Shown in pieces: positions 15,947-24,063 of a DNA stretch of 64,000 bases. The stretch spans positions 248,001 to 312,000 of the forward strand of contig CBDFKU010000020.1 of the NCBI GenBank assembly GCA_965248975.1. Direction: 5' to 3'. This stretch comes from CBDFKU01 sp965248975 (GTDB lineage: Bacteria; Chloroflexota; Dehalococcoidia; Lucifugimonadales; JAGWBF01). How positions within the stretch are numbered: the first letter of the stretch is position 1; each line of letters starts with the position of its first letter. The notes beneath the pieces are model-generated. The model saw nothing but the letters and a program-made list of their open reading frames with translations. It was not told the DNA's origin and made no database searches. The position numbers and the translations under genes are program-made.

Positions 15947-18376
15947 ATGGCAGAGGTCTTCGAAGGCATCAGGGTGCTCGACTTCACCAGGGGCATGCCG
16001 GGATCCATCGCCACGATGGTCCTGTCGGACTTCGGCGCCGAGGTAATCAAGGTGGAGCAGCCCGGCGGCGACCCCTTCAGGGACTGGCCGGGCGCCATTC
16101 AGTGGAACCGGGGCAAGAAGAGCGTCGTGCTGGACCTCAAGAGCGCCGACGGGCTGGAGAAGGCCCGGCGACTGGCTGCCCGGGCCGACGTGGTTGTGGA
16201 GAGCTTCCGTCCCGGGGTGACCCGGCGTCTCGGCATCGACTACGAGACGCTGGGGGCCGGCCGGCCCGAGCTGGTCTATGCCTCCCTAACCGGGTTTGGT
16301 CCCAAGGGGCCCTATGCCAACTACAAGGGCTACGATGCCGTGGTAACCGCCAAGGGCGGCAGGACGATGATGTTCGCTAGGCAGAACCCGCGCCCCGGCC
16401 CGAACTACCTGGCTGTGCAGAGCGCCAGCCACTCGGCGGCCACCGCGCTGGTGCGAGGCATCACCGTCGCCCTCTACGTGCGGGAGCGGACGGGGCGCGG
16501 CCAACTGGTGGAGGTCAACCTCCTCAAGGCCATGACCATCCACGACCACCTCTCCTGGATCCAGGGTCAAATGACGGCCAAGGACCCTGTGGGCTATCCC
16601 GAGGATCCCTCTATGAGGATAGGCCGCCCCAACCCCACCGGGTACCTTCCAGTGCGCACCAAGGACGGCCGGTGGATGCAGCTGGGCAACATCGTCGAAC
16701 GCCTCTTCCGCTCGATGGTGCACTGGCTGGACATGGACTACATCTACGAGGACCCCCGCTACAAGAACGCGCCCGACCTCGCCGAGGAAGACTTGGAGAC
16801 ACTGGAGCAGCTGATGTTCAAGCGGCTTCAGGAGAAGAACCTCGACGAGTGGATGGACATGTTCGTCAACCAGACATCGGACGTGGCGGCTGAGCCTTAC
16901 ATGACCTCCGAGGAAGCGCTGGACCATCCTCAGATAGTGCACAACGGCCACTCCCGGTACGTGGATGATCCTCGGTTCGGGACGATGCGACAGATCGGCC
17001 CCATGGTTATGATGCGGGACACTCCTGGCGCTCCCAAGGGCCCCGCGCCGGATCCCGGCCAGCACACCGAAGAGGTTCTCGCCTCGCTGAACGGCGGCTC
17101 CTCAAAGTCCAGCAACAGAGCTGGGAAGGCCATGCCCAAACATGCCCTTGAAGGCATCACCGTCCTGGACTTGGGCACCGTCATCAACGGCCCCCTAGGG
17201 TGTGCCCTGGTGGCCGAGTTCGGGGCCAGGGTGATCCGCATCGAGGCGCCCGACGGAGACTGGGGCAGACACAGCAGCCAGGGTCTGTCGGTCCACCGCA
17301 CCATGGCTGGGTCCGAGGACATCTGCCTGAACCTGAAGACTCCCGAGGGGCAGGAGATCATGCACAAGCTGGCGGTCAAGGCCGACATGCTGCTCCACAG
17401 CATGCGCCCCGGGGCCCCCGAGCGCACGGGCATCGGCTACGAGCAGCTGACCAAGATCAACCCCAACCTGGTGTACCTCTACGCCGGCGGCTACGGCTCC
17501 ACCGGTCCCTACAACCAGCGGCCGTCCATGGCGCCCATCGCGGGAGCGGTGTGCGGCGGCGGGCTGGCCCAACTGGGGCGTGATACCATTCCGTCCCAGG
17601 AGCAGGGGATGAAACTGGACGAGATTACTGCGGTTGCCAGTAAGCTGAAAAGGTCCAACGACGGCGGCGCAGACCACAACACCGCCATGGTCAACTCTGT
17701 TGGCCTGCTGCTGGGCCTGTACGTCCGGGAGCGCACCGGCAAGGCCCAGTACGTCGAGTCTACCATGCTGGCGGGCAACGCCTATGCCAACGCCGACGAC
17801 TTCTACTGGCACGAGGGTAAGCTGCCCAGGCAACTCCCTGACGCCGATGGCTACGGCCTCAATGCCCTGTATCGCCTGTATCACGGCAAGACAGGGTGGG
17901 TCTTCCTGGCCTGCCCCTTCGAGGAGGAGTGGCAGGCGTTCTGCCGCACAATCGGGCGGGACGACCTGCTGTCGGACTCCCGGTTCGCCACCCGAGAGGC
18001 GCGGGAGGCCAACGACGGCGCCCTGATCGAAGAGTTGCAGAGAGTGTTTTCCACCAGGGACCCACTGGAGTGGGAGGCGCTGCTTACGGCTGCCGACGTG
18101 GCCTGCGTCAAGGCCGAAGATCACAGCATGTACGAGTTCTTCGACGGGGATCCCCACGCCAAGGAGAACAACTTCACCACCGAGGTAGAGGCGGCCCGCG
18201 ACGGTAAGTTCTGGCGCTACACTCCCGTGGTCACCCTCTCGGAGACCCCGGGAAAGGTAGGGCCCGGCCCGTTGAAGGGCCAGCATACCAGACCCATCCT
18301 CAGGGAGCTGGGGTACTCCGAGGAGCAGATTCAAGACTTCAAAGAGCGTGGCGTGGTTGACTGGGACGAAGGTTAG
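15947..18376 (+). CDS. Tandem family III CoA-transferase (CaiB/BaiF), two domains in one chain
   Basis: An 809-residue protein made of two complete CaiB/BaiF units. Unit 1 (~1-390) starts EGIRVLDFTRGMPGSIATMVLSDFGAEVIKVEQP and has ADVVVESFRPGVTRRLGIDYETL. Unit 2 (~403-809) starts EGITVLDLGTVINGPLGCALVAEFGARVIRIEAP and has ADMLLHSMRPGAPERTGIGYEQL. The usual enzyme is a ~400-residue homodimer of interlocked rings. A fusion could make the pair a covalent heterodimer in one chain. These enzymes move CoA between carboxylic acids without free CoA. The thiolase-like gene begins eight bases downstream and DUF35 follows, so the operon probably activates and cleaves a carboxylic acid; the substrate is unknown. 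Confidence 0.9.
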   Translation: MAEVFEGIRVLDFTRGMPGSIATMVLSDFGAEVIKVEQPGGDPFRDWPGAIQWNRGKKSVVLDLKSADGLEKARRLAARADVVVESFRPGVTRRLGIDYETLGAGRPELVYASLTGFGPKGPYANYKGYDAVVTAKGGRTMMFARQNPRPGPNYLAVQSASHSAATALVRGITVALYVRERTGRGQLVEVNLLKAMTIHDHLSWIQGQMTAKDPVGYPEDPSMRIGRPNPTGYLPVRTKDGRWMQLGNIVERLFRSMVHWLDMDYIYEDPRYKNAPDLAEEDLETLEQLMFKRLQEKNLDEWMDMFVNQTSDVAAEPYMTSEEALDHPQIVHNGHSRYVDDPRFGTMRQIGPMVMMRDTPGAPKGPAPDPGQHTEEVLASLNGGSSKSSNRAGKAMPKHALEGITVLDLGTVINGPLGCALVAEFGARVIRIEAPDGDWGRHSSQGLSVHRTMAGSEDICLNLKTPEGQEIMHKLAVKADMLLHSMRPGAPERTGIGYEQLTKINPNLVYLYAGGYGSTGPYNQRPSMAPIAGAVCGGGLAQLGRDTIPSQEQGMKLDEITAVASKLKRSNDGGADHNTAMVNSVGLLLGLYVRERTGKAQYVESTMLAGNAYANADDFYWHEGKLPRQLPDADGYGLNALYRLYHGKTGWVFLACPFEEEWQAFCRTIGRDDLLSDSRFATREAREANDGALIEELQRVFSTRDPLEWEALLTAADVACVKAEDHSMYEFFDGDPHAKENNFTTEVEAARDGKFWRYTPVVTLSETPGKVGPGPLKGQHTRPILRELGYSEEQIQDFKERGVVDWDEG

Positions 18377-18384
18377 GAGAGGAT

Positions 18385-19575
18385 ATGGCAGATACGATTA
18401 CCCCCGCCGATTTCAACGGCATCAAGGACAAGGCCGCCATCGTCGGTATCGGCGAGACCGAGTTCTCCTGGAATTCGGGGCGCAGCGAGCTCCAGCTGGC
18501 TTGCGAGGCCATAAAGGCGGCCTGTGACGACGCCGGCATATCTCCCAAGGACATCGACGGCCTCGTCCGCTACGAGATGGACAACAACAACGAGACCCTG
18601 CTGGTGCAGTCCTTGGGCATCAAGAACCTGCGCCACTGGGAGTGCGTCGCCTACGGCGGGGGAGCCGGGAACGCAGTGGTGGGACACGCCGCGGGGGCCG
18701 TCGCCTCCGGCTACGGGAACTACGTGGTAGCCTTCCGCGCCGCCAACCTGCGGTCCAACGTGCGTCTGGGGCAGGCCAGGGGGCCGGAGCGCATCCAAGG
18801 GGGCCAGCGGGCCTTCGCCGCTCCCTGGGGCAGCATGGCGCCGGCCCATGGCTTCGGCCTGTTCGCCCGCCGCTACATGCACCAGTACGGCGCCACCAGC
18901 CGCCACTTCGGATGGGTGGCGGTCACCCTGCGGGACCACGCCTCCCGCAACCCCAGGGCCCTTCGCCGCGATCCCATCACCATCGATGACCACCAGAGCT
19001 CGCGGATGGTGTCCGAGCCCCTCCACGTGTTGGACTTCTGCCAGGAGAACGACGGTGCCGCCGCCATGGTCCTCACGACCCCCGACCGGGCCAGGCACCT
19101 GCGCCATGCCGACACCCTCACCCTGGTGGAGGCCGCCGCCCAGGGGTCAGGGCCCTCTAACGAGGGGATCATATACCGTCCCGACCTCACGGTTGCCGAG
19201 TCGATGAACACAGCCCGAGACATCTGGGCCCGGGCCAGGCTGGGGCCCAAGGATATGGACGCCTGGATGTTCTACGACCACTTCACCCCCTTCTGCCTGC
19301 TGAGCCTGGAGGCCTACGGCTTCGTGCCCGTCGGCGAGGCCAAGGACTTCGTGGAGGGAGGGCACAACATCCGCTACGACGGGATTCTGCCCACCAACAC
19401 CCACGGGGGCAACCACTCCGAGGCCTACATCCATGGCCTGACTCACCCACAGGAGGCGGTGCGCCTCATCCGGGGAACGTCCACGTCACAGCCCCCCAAC
19501 AAGGAGATCAACCGGGTGCTTTCCTGTAGCAGCGTGGCCCAGCTGAGCGCCGCCGTGATCATCCGCAGGGGATAG
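18385..19575 (+). CDS. Thiolase-like (SCP-x type) protein lacking the canonical nucleophile motif
   Basis: A 396-residue thiolase-fold protein: IVGIGETEFSWNSGRSELQLACEAIKAACDDAGISPKDIDGLV at the N-terminus. At the place of the CxSG nucleophile motif the sequence is WECVAYGGGAGNAVVGHAAGAV, so the Cys is not in the usual context. Further on are GLFARRYMHQYGATS and NTHGGNHSEAYIHGL, the latter replacing the GGCxxxGHPxG loop. Such thiolase-like proteins usually occur with a DUF35 partner, as here, and some act as aldolases in side-chain breakdown. A retro-aldol or thiolytic cleavage role is inference. RBS: GAGGATATG start. Confidence 0.85.
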   Translation: MADTITPADFNGIKDKAAIVGIGETEFSWNSGRSELQLACEAIKAACDDAGISPKDIDGLVRYEMDNNNETLLVQSLGIKNLRHWECVAYGGGAGNAVVGHAAGAVASGYGNYVVAFRAANLRSNVRLGQARGPERIQGGQRAFAAPWGSMAPAHGFGLFARRYMHQYGATSRHFGWVAVTLRDHASRNPRALRRDPITIDDHQSSRMVSEPLHVLDFCQENDGAAAMVLTTPDRARHLRHADTLTLVEAAAQGSGPSNEGIIYRPDLTVAESMNTARDIWARARLGPKDMDAWMFYDHFTPFCLLSLEAYGFVPVGEAKDFVEGGHNIRYDGILPTNTHGGNHSEAYIHGLTHPQEAVRLIRGTSTSQPPNKEINRVLSCSSVAQLSAAVIIRRG

Positions 19576-19581
19576 TGACCC

Positions 19582-19645
19582 ATGGTTCGACAGGCTCACC
19601 ACGAGCGGGCGAAGATAAAAACGCTCATCCTGAGCCCGTCGAAGG
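19582..19645. repeat. Dispersed intergenic palindromic repeat, copy B
   Basis: A long imperfect palindrome: ATGGTTCGACAGGCTCACCA at the left, and ATCCTGAGCCCGTCGAAGG at the right. It lies in the 110-base gap between the thiolase-like and DUF35 genes, so any transcript through the operon would fold here. Confidence 0.7.
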
Positions 19646-19687
19646 AAGAACCGCAGCCCATATCGGAATACTAGGAAGGATTAACCG

Positions 19688-20158
19688 ATGACGCAGCAAC
19701 AAGAGAAGTCCAACCCCATGACCAAGCCGCTGGAGGGCATCCCCCTCCCCGACTTGGAGCGCCTCCCCGACTACGAGCGCGGTTTCTGGGAGGGCTCAAG
19801 CAACCACGAGTTGCGCATCCAGCAGTGCTCCGACTGCAAGGTGTTCCGCCACCTTCCCACGCCCATGTGTCCCCACTGCCACTCCCTGAGCTACGATTGG
19901 ACGAAGACCAGCGGCCGGGGCGTGGTCTACTCCTACGTCATCGTGCGCTACCCCGTTCACCGAGCCCTCCGGGAGAAGGAGCAGGTCCCCTACAATACGT
20001 GCCTCATCGAGCTGGAGGAGCAGGAGGGTCTGCGCATCCTGAGCAACCTGCTGAACATCGCCCCCGAGGACATCGAGATCGACATGCCCGTCCAGGTCAC
20101 CTTCATGCCCACCGTAGACGAGCCCGACGTGGTCCTGCCCCTCTTCGTGCCAGCCTGA
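19688..20158 (+). CDS. DUF35 zinc-ribbon/OB-fold protein (acyl-CoA-associated)
   Basis: 156 residues. A rubredoxin-like zinc ribbon is seen as CSDCKVFRHLPTPMCPHC (residues ~47-64), preceded by the helical FWEGSSNHELRIQQ. The OB-fold part follows (GRGVVYSYVIVRYPVHRALREKEQVPYNTCLIELEE, then IEIDMPVQVTFMP). DUF35 proteins bind acyl-CoA and pair with thiolase-like proteins, as in steroid side-chain aldolases and archaeal HMG-CoA synthesis. Here it directly follows the thiolase-like gene and very probably forms its complex. The start is ATG at 19688 after AAGGATTAACCG. Confidence 0.9.
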   Translation: MTQQQEKSNPMTKPLEGIPLPDLERLPDYERGFWEGSSNHELRIQQCSDCKVFRHLPTPMCPHCHSLSYDWTKTSGRGVVYSYVIVRYPVHRALREKEQVPYNTCLIELEEQEGLRILSNLLNIAPEDIEIDMPVQVTFMPTVDEPDVVLPLFVPA

Positions 20159-20243
20159 GACGTTATGAGCAGGCGCTAACTCCGGTTGTTCGAATCCAGA
20201 AGCATCGAGTTGCCCGAGGGCGACTCGATGTGGCTTTGGGGCC

Positions 20244-20666
20244 TCATTCCAGCTCGACCAGGGGGTCTTCGGCGTTGACCTGCTGCAGTGGCTGCACGTG
20301 CACCGCCTTCACCACCCCGTCCTGAGAGATGCGGACGCTCTGTTCCATCTTCATGGCCTCCACCACGCACACCTCTTGGCCTGCCGACACGCTTTCTCCG
20401 GGCCTGACGCTCACCGATACCACCCGACCGGGCATGGGGGAACGGACGATCTTTTCCAAGCCTCCGGACGGAGAGGGTCTCGAGCGTGGTGCCTGAGGTT
20501 GGACCGGCCTGGTAGAGGTCGATGGTCTGGCACCCGGCAAGCCCTCGACCTCTACCTCGAAGGTTTCCCCGTCCACGGTGACGATGACAGGTGAGGTGGA
20601 CAGGTTGTCTACCTCCACCGTATACCATCGTTCCCCTACCCTGACCCGGATGGTCCTTAGCGCCAA
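20244..20666 (-). CDS. Biotin carboxyl carrier (biotinyl-lipoyl domain) protein
   Basis: A 140-residue carrier. A small N-terminal beta region (~1-45) and a Pro/Ser-rich linker (~46-70) lead to a biotinyl domain with EAMKMEQ, biotinylated Lys K106. The start overlaps the end of the biotin carboxylase gene by 10 bases. The layout is that of a split acyl-CoA carboxylase alpha chain. No carboxyltransferase gene is in the window. The ~80 bases after the stop hold no other gene. Confidence 0.9.
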   Translation of the reverse strand: MALRTIRVRVGERWYTVEVDNLSTSPVIVTVDGETFEVEVEGLPGARPSTSTRPVQPQAPRSRPSPSGGLEKIVRSPMPGRVVSVSVRPGESVSAGQEVCVVEAMKMEQSVRISQDGVVKAVHVQPLQQVNAEDPLVELE

Positions 20667-22198
20667 CCCTTGCTTCCCAGGTTGCGAGAGACCATCTGCT
20701 CTCGCAGACCGTAGAGCTTCCAGGGGCTGGTCCCGTTGCCGTGGTAACCGTTGCCGGCTGGGTGGCCATTGGTGGCCAGCAGCAGGCTCACGCCGATCGC
20801 AGCCGCCATTTCCTTCTCACTCATATCCGAAGCGGGTACCGCTGCGGCAGCCTCTCCGGCCTCCGTGGCCATTAAGGACACCAGGCCGGTGTCGTAAGTG
20901 CCCTCCACAAACCGGGGGTGGCTCAGGGCAGTCTTTAACGCCGGTATGTTCGACTTGAGGCCATCAAGGCGGTACATGTCCAGCGCTCCGAGCATGCGCT
21001 TCCTGGCCTCTTCCCGGGTCTCGCCCCAGCACATCAGCTTGGCCATCAGGGGCTCGTAGTAGGTGGTCACTTCGTATCCGGGGAACAGGGCGCTATCGAC
21101 CCGGATGTGCTCCCCCGAAGGCTCGGTAACGTCGTGAATCACTCCGGCGGCAGGGATGAAGGTATCCGGGTCCTCGGGGTAGATACGGACCTCGATGGCG
21201 TGGCCACTGCTTCGGAGGTCCTCCTGCTTCATCGGCAACGGCTCTCCAGAGGCCACCCGCAGCTGGAGCTCCACCAGGTCTACCCCGGTTATCATCTCTG
21301 TAACACCGTGCTCCACCTGGAGGCGAGTGTTCATCTCCAGGAAGTACACGTCTCCCTCCGGGGAGGACAGGAACTCCACCGTCCCGGCGTTGGTGTACCC
21401 GATGTGTCTCGCCAGCCGTAAGGCGTATTCACAGAGGTTGCCCATCTGGTCCGGGCTGAGCTTGGTGGGAGGCCCTTCCTCCACCAGCTTCTGGTTGCGG
21501 CGTTGGACGGAGCAATCCCTGGCGAAGAGGTGTACGACGTTGCCGTGCTCGTCCCCCATGACCTGCACCTCGATGTGAGAACCGTTGGGCATGTACCGCT
21601 CGAAGTACAGGTGCCCGCTGCCAAAGGCGTTGCTGGCCAGCGAGCGTTGTTGCTCGATCACCGATTTCAGATCGTCCGGCGAGTTGATGACGCGTATTCC
21701 AATGCCGCCACCACCCGAGGCGGCCTTTACCATCAGGGGGAATCCCAGCTCGGCGGCGATGCCCGGAGCTTCGGTGTCGTCCACAGGGTCGTCGGTGCCG
21801 GGAAGGATGGGCACGCCGGCCCTCTTGGCGAGGTTGCGCGCCTTGACCTTGTCCCCCATGTTCTCCATGACGTAGGGATAGGGGCCGATGAACCGCAGGT
21901 CGGCCTCCTGGCACTTCCGGGCGAAAACCGGGTTTTCCGAGAGGAAGCCGTAGCCGGGATGGATGCCCTCGGCGCCCGACATCTGGGCTACACCGATGAT
22001 CCTGGGAATGTTGAGATAGCTCTCCCGGGGAGCCGGTGCGCCCAGCAGGTACGCTTCGTCCGCCATCCTTACGTGTAGAGAGTCCTCATCGGCTTCGGAG
22101 TATACCGCCACGGTCTTGACTCCCAGCTTTTGACACGCCCGGATGACCCGGCAGGCGATCTCACCGCGATTGGCTATCAGGACCTTGTTAAACACCAC
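20657..22198 (-). CDS. accC: Biotin carboxylase subunit of an acetyl/acyl-CoA carboxylase
   Basis: A 513-residue ATP-grasp enzyme that carboxylates biotin on its carrier. Seen are NKVLIANRGEIACRVIRACQKLG, EGIHPGYGFLSENPVFA, KAASGGGGIGIRV (Gly-rich ATP loop), HIEVQVMGDEHGNVVHLFARDCSVQRRNQKLVEE and FLEMNTRLQVEHGVTEMITGVDLV. The C-terminal ~60 residues beyond the core are Ala-rich and unlike AccC of enterics. It precedes the carrier gene in one operon and starts 32 bases after recO, so it may share the dnaX-recO transcript. Acetyl versus propionyl/acyl specificity lies in the missing carboxyltransferase. Confidence 0.93.
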   Translation of the reverse strand: MVFNKVLIANRGEIACRVIRACQKLGVKTVAVYSEADEDSLHVRMADEAYLLGAPAPRESYLNIPRIIGVAQMSGAEGIHPGYGFLSENPVFARKCQEADLRFIGPYPYVMENMGDKVKARNLAKRAGVPILPGTDDPVDDTEAPGIAAELGFPLMVKAASGGGGIGIRVINSPDDLKSVIEQQRSLASNAFGSGHLYFERYMPNGSHIEVQVMGDEHGNVVHLFARDCSVQRRNQKLVEEGPPTKLSPDQMGNLCEYALRLARHIGYTNAGTVEFLSSPEGDVYFLEMNTRLQVEHGVTEMITGVDLVELQLRVASGEPLPMKQEDLRSSGHAIEVRIYPEDPDTFIPAAGVIHDVTEPSGEHIRVDSALFPGYEVTTYYEPLMAKLMCWGETREEARKRMLGALDMYRLDGLKSNIPALKTALSHPRFVEGTYDTGLVSLMATEAGEAAAAVPASDMSEKEMAAAIGVSLLLATNGHPAGNGYHGNGTSPWKLYGLREQMVSRNLGSKGWR

Positions 22199-22230
22199 GA
22201 CCCCTTCTGCTCATCTGGGTGCCGTACGTC

Positions 22231-23028
22231 TTATACACCGGACAAATATACCTCAGGCCTGGGGGTATCCTCTAGGTGTTCCATGAACTTCCTGGAGCGA
22301 ATTTCTCGATCCAGCCAGTACCTGAGGGTCACCGACAGCAGGTTTTTTAGCTCACCCTGCAGGTCGCCGGCTACACGGAGGGTGGGTAGATCGGGCAGAG
22401 AGGCCCTGTCCAAAAAGCGCATCACCTTGAGGGCCGCCACAGATAGGCGCATTATTCGTCCGCCGGGGGGTGTGCATTCCAGGCACAGGGTGCCCCCCAG
22501 GTCGGGGCTGAACAGGTGCCTCTCCGGGGCCAGCTCTTCACGGCAGCTTACACACTGATGCAGCTCGGGCATGAAGCCGGAGCATTTGAGCAGGTGAAGC
22601 TCGAAGCGGCGCAGTGACAGCTCAAGGTCTGGATCGGTGTCGATGGCCCGCAGCGTGTCGACCAAGAGGTCGTACAGCTGCGGGTTGGCGCTGCCCTCGG
22701 CGCCGAACCCATCAACCAGCTCGGCCAGGTAAATCCCCCTGGAGACGGCCTCCAGGTCGCTCTTCAAAACGGCGAAGCTTTCCACGGTCTGGGCCTGGGT
22801 GACGGTGTCGATGCCGTCTGCCCGGGACGAGACCGCCAGGGCCAGGTCTACCCGCGTGAGAGGCTCCAGGTGGCCAGCCATCTTGCTGGTGGGCTTCCGC
22901 ACGCCGCGAACGACGGCCCTCAGCTTGCCGGCGCTCCGAGAATAGAGGGTCACCAGCAGCCCGGCTTCGAACATGGGGGTGGACTTGATGACCACCGCCT
23001 CGGTGCGGTACGACCTGGGCCGTGACAT
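22231..23028 (-). CDS. recO: DNA repair protein RecO
   Basis: 265 residues. An N-terminal OB fold (RTEAVVIKSTPMFEAGLLVTLYSRSAGKLRAVVRGVRKPTSK) is followed by the helical domain and a C4 zinc finger (CVSCREEL...CLEC). RecO helps load RecA at gaps together with RecR, whose gene ends three bases upstream. Length is normal. Confidence 0.93.
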   Translation of the reverse strand: MSRPRSYRTEAVVIKSTPMFEAGLLVTLYSRSAGKLRAVVRGVRKPTSKMAGHLEPLTRVDLALAVSSRADGIDTVTQAQTVESFAVLKSDLEAVSRGIYLAELVDGFGAEGSANPQLYDLLVDTLRAIDTDPDLELSLRRFELHLLKCSGFMPELHQCVSCREELAPERHLFSPDLGGTLCLECTPPGGRIMRLSVAALKVMRFLDRASLPDLPTLRVAGDLQGELKNLLSVTLRYWLDREIRSRKFMEHLEDTPRPEVYLSGV

Positions 23029-23031
23029 CGG

Positions 23032-23670
23032 CTACAGCTCCTGTCTCCCCTGGAAGGCCCGGCTCAGGGTCAGCTCATCCGCGTATTCCAGGTCTCCTCC
23101 CACCGGCAGCCCTCGGGCCAGGTGGGTCACCTTCACGCCCAGGGGCGCGACGTGACGACGGATGTACATCGCCGTGGCCTCTCCTTCTAGGGTGGGGTTG
23201 GTGGCTATGATGACTTCATCCACCGCTCCATCGGACAGGCGAGGAAGCAGCTCCTTGAGCTTCAGGTCCTCGGGTCCGACGCCGTTCATGGGGGATATCA
23301 CGCCGTGCAGGACGTGGTAGAGCCCCCTGTAGCAGTGGCTCCGTTCCAGGGCCAGCAGGTCCAGGGGCTCCTCGACCACGCAGATCTCCTTCTGATCGCG
23401 GCGGGGATCGGTGCATATAGGGCAGGGGTCGATCTCGGTGAGATTCTGGCACAGGGAGCACAGGACGATGTTCTCCCGCACCCCATGGATGGCTTCGGCC
23501 AGGGCGTCGGCTTCCTCTCCCGGGAGCCTCATGACGTGGTAGGCCAGTCGCTGAGCGCTCTTGGGCCCCACACCCGGTAGCTTGTTCAGCTCCCGTATGA
23601 GCCGGTCCAGCGGGGGCGCCGCGGCGGGTATGGGGTCCGTGCTCATGCGAGGACTATCACTTTGGGCCAA
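23032..23670 (-). CDS. recR: Recombination protein RecR
   Basis: 212 residues with a helix-hairpin-helix (LNKLPGVGPKSAQRLAYH), a C4 zinc finger (CSLCQNLTEIDPCPIC) and a Toprim domain (EICVVEEPLDLLALE, VIIATNPTLEGEATAMYI). It forms the RecR ring that works with RecO or RecF at single-strand gaps. A shorter start at 23646 (MSTDP) is possible, since the first eight residues are not conserved. It sits between ybaB and recO in the usual order. Confidence 0.93.
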   Translation of the reverse strand: MAQSDSPRMSTDPIPAAAPPLDRLIRELNKLPGVGPKSAQRLAYHVMRLPGEEADALAEAIHGVRENIVLCSLCQNLTEIDPCPICTDPRRDQKEICVVEEPLDLLALERSHCYRGLYHVLHGVISPMNGVGPEDLKLKELLPRLSDGAVDEVIIATNPTLEGEATAMYIRRHVAPLGVKVTHLARGLPVGGDLEYADELTLSRAFQGRQEL

Positions 23671-23727
23671 CCTTTGTATTCGGATGTCATATCCGATTTA
23701 CGGCCATAGCAGTAGCATTGGGTGTCT

Positions 23728-24063
23728 CTACCCAATCCCCGGGAGGTTCATGCCGCCGGTGATGGCGCCAAGCTTCTCCGAGGCCATCTCCTGGGACTTG
23801 CTCAGGGCGTCGTTCACCGCCGCCACCACCAAGTCCTGGAGCATCTCCACGTCCTCCAGGGCCTCCGGCGATATCTCCACCGAATCCACCGTCTGCTTCC
23901 CCGTAGCCACCACCTTCACCACACCTCCGCCGGCGCTTCCCTCGACGGTGAGGGTCTCCAGCTCATCCTGCACCTGTTGCAGCATGGCCAGGGGATCCTG
24001 AGCTTGAGGCTGCTGTTTCCCCTGAACGCGCTTGGCCTGCCTCCTCATCTGCCGGTTCATCAT
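23728..24063 (-). CDS. YbaB/EbfC nucleoid-associated protein
   Basis: 111 residues: coiled N-terminal helix (MRRQAKRVQGKQQPQAQDPLAMLQQVQDELETLTVEG) followed by the beta-hairpin GGGVVKVVATGKQTVDSVEISPEAL and a final helix. It binds DNA as a dimer. The gene overlaps the dnaX stop by four bases, and dnaX-ybaB-recR is the classical order. Confidence 0.92.
   Translation of the reverse strand: MMNRQMRRQAKRVQGKQQPQAQDPLAMLQQVQDELETLTVEGSAGGGVVKVVATGKQTVDSVEISPEALEDVEMLQDLVVAAVNDALSKSQEMASEKLGAITGGMNLPGIG

Noticed and set aside
16286..18334. Long minus-strand frames opposite the CoA-transferase
   Set aside because: They mirror a strongly conserved GC-rich gene, have His/Val/Gly-biased composition, no ribosome site and no recognisable domain.
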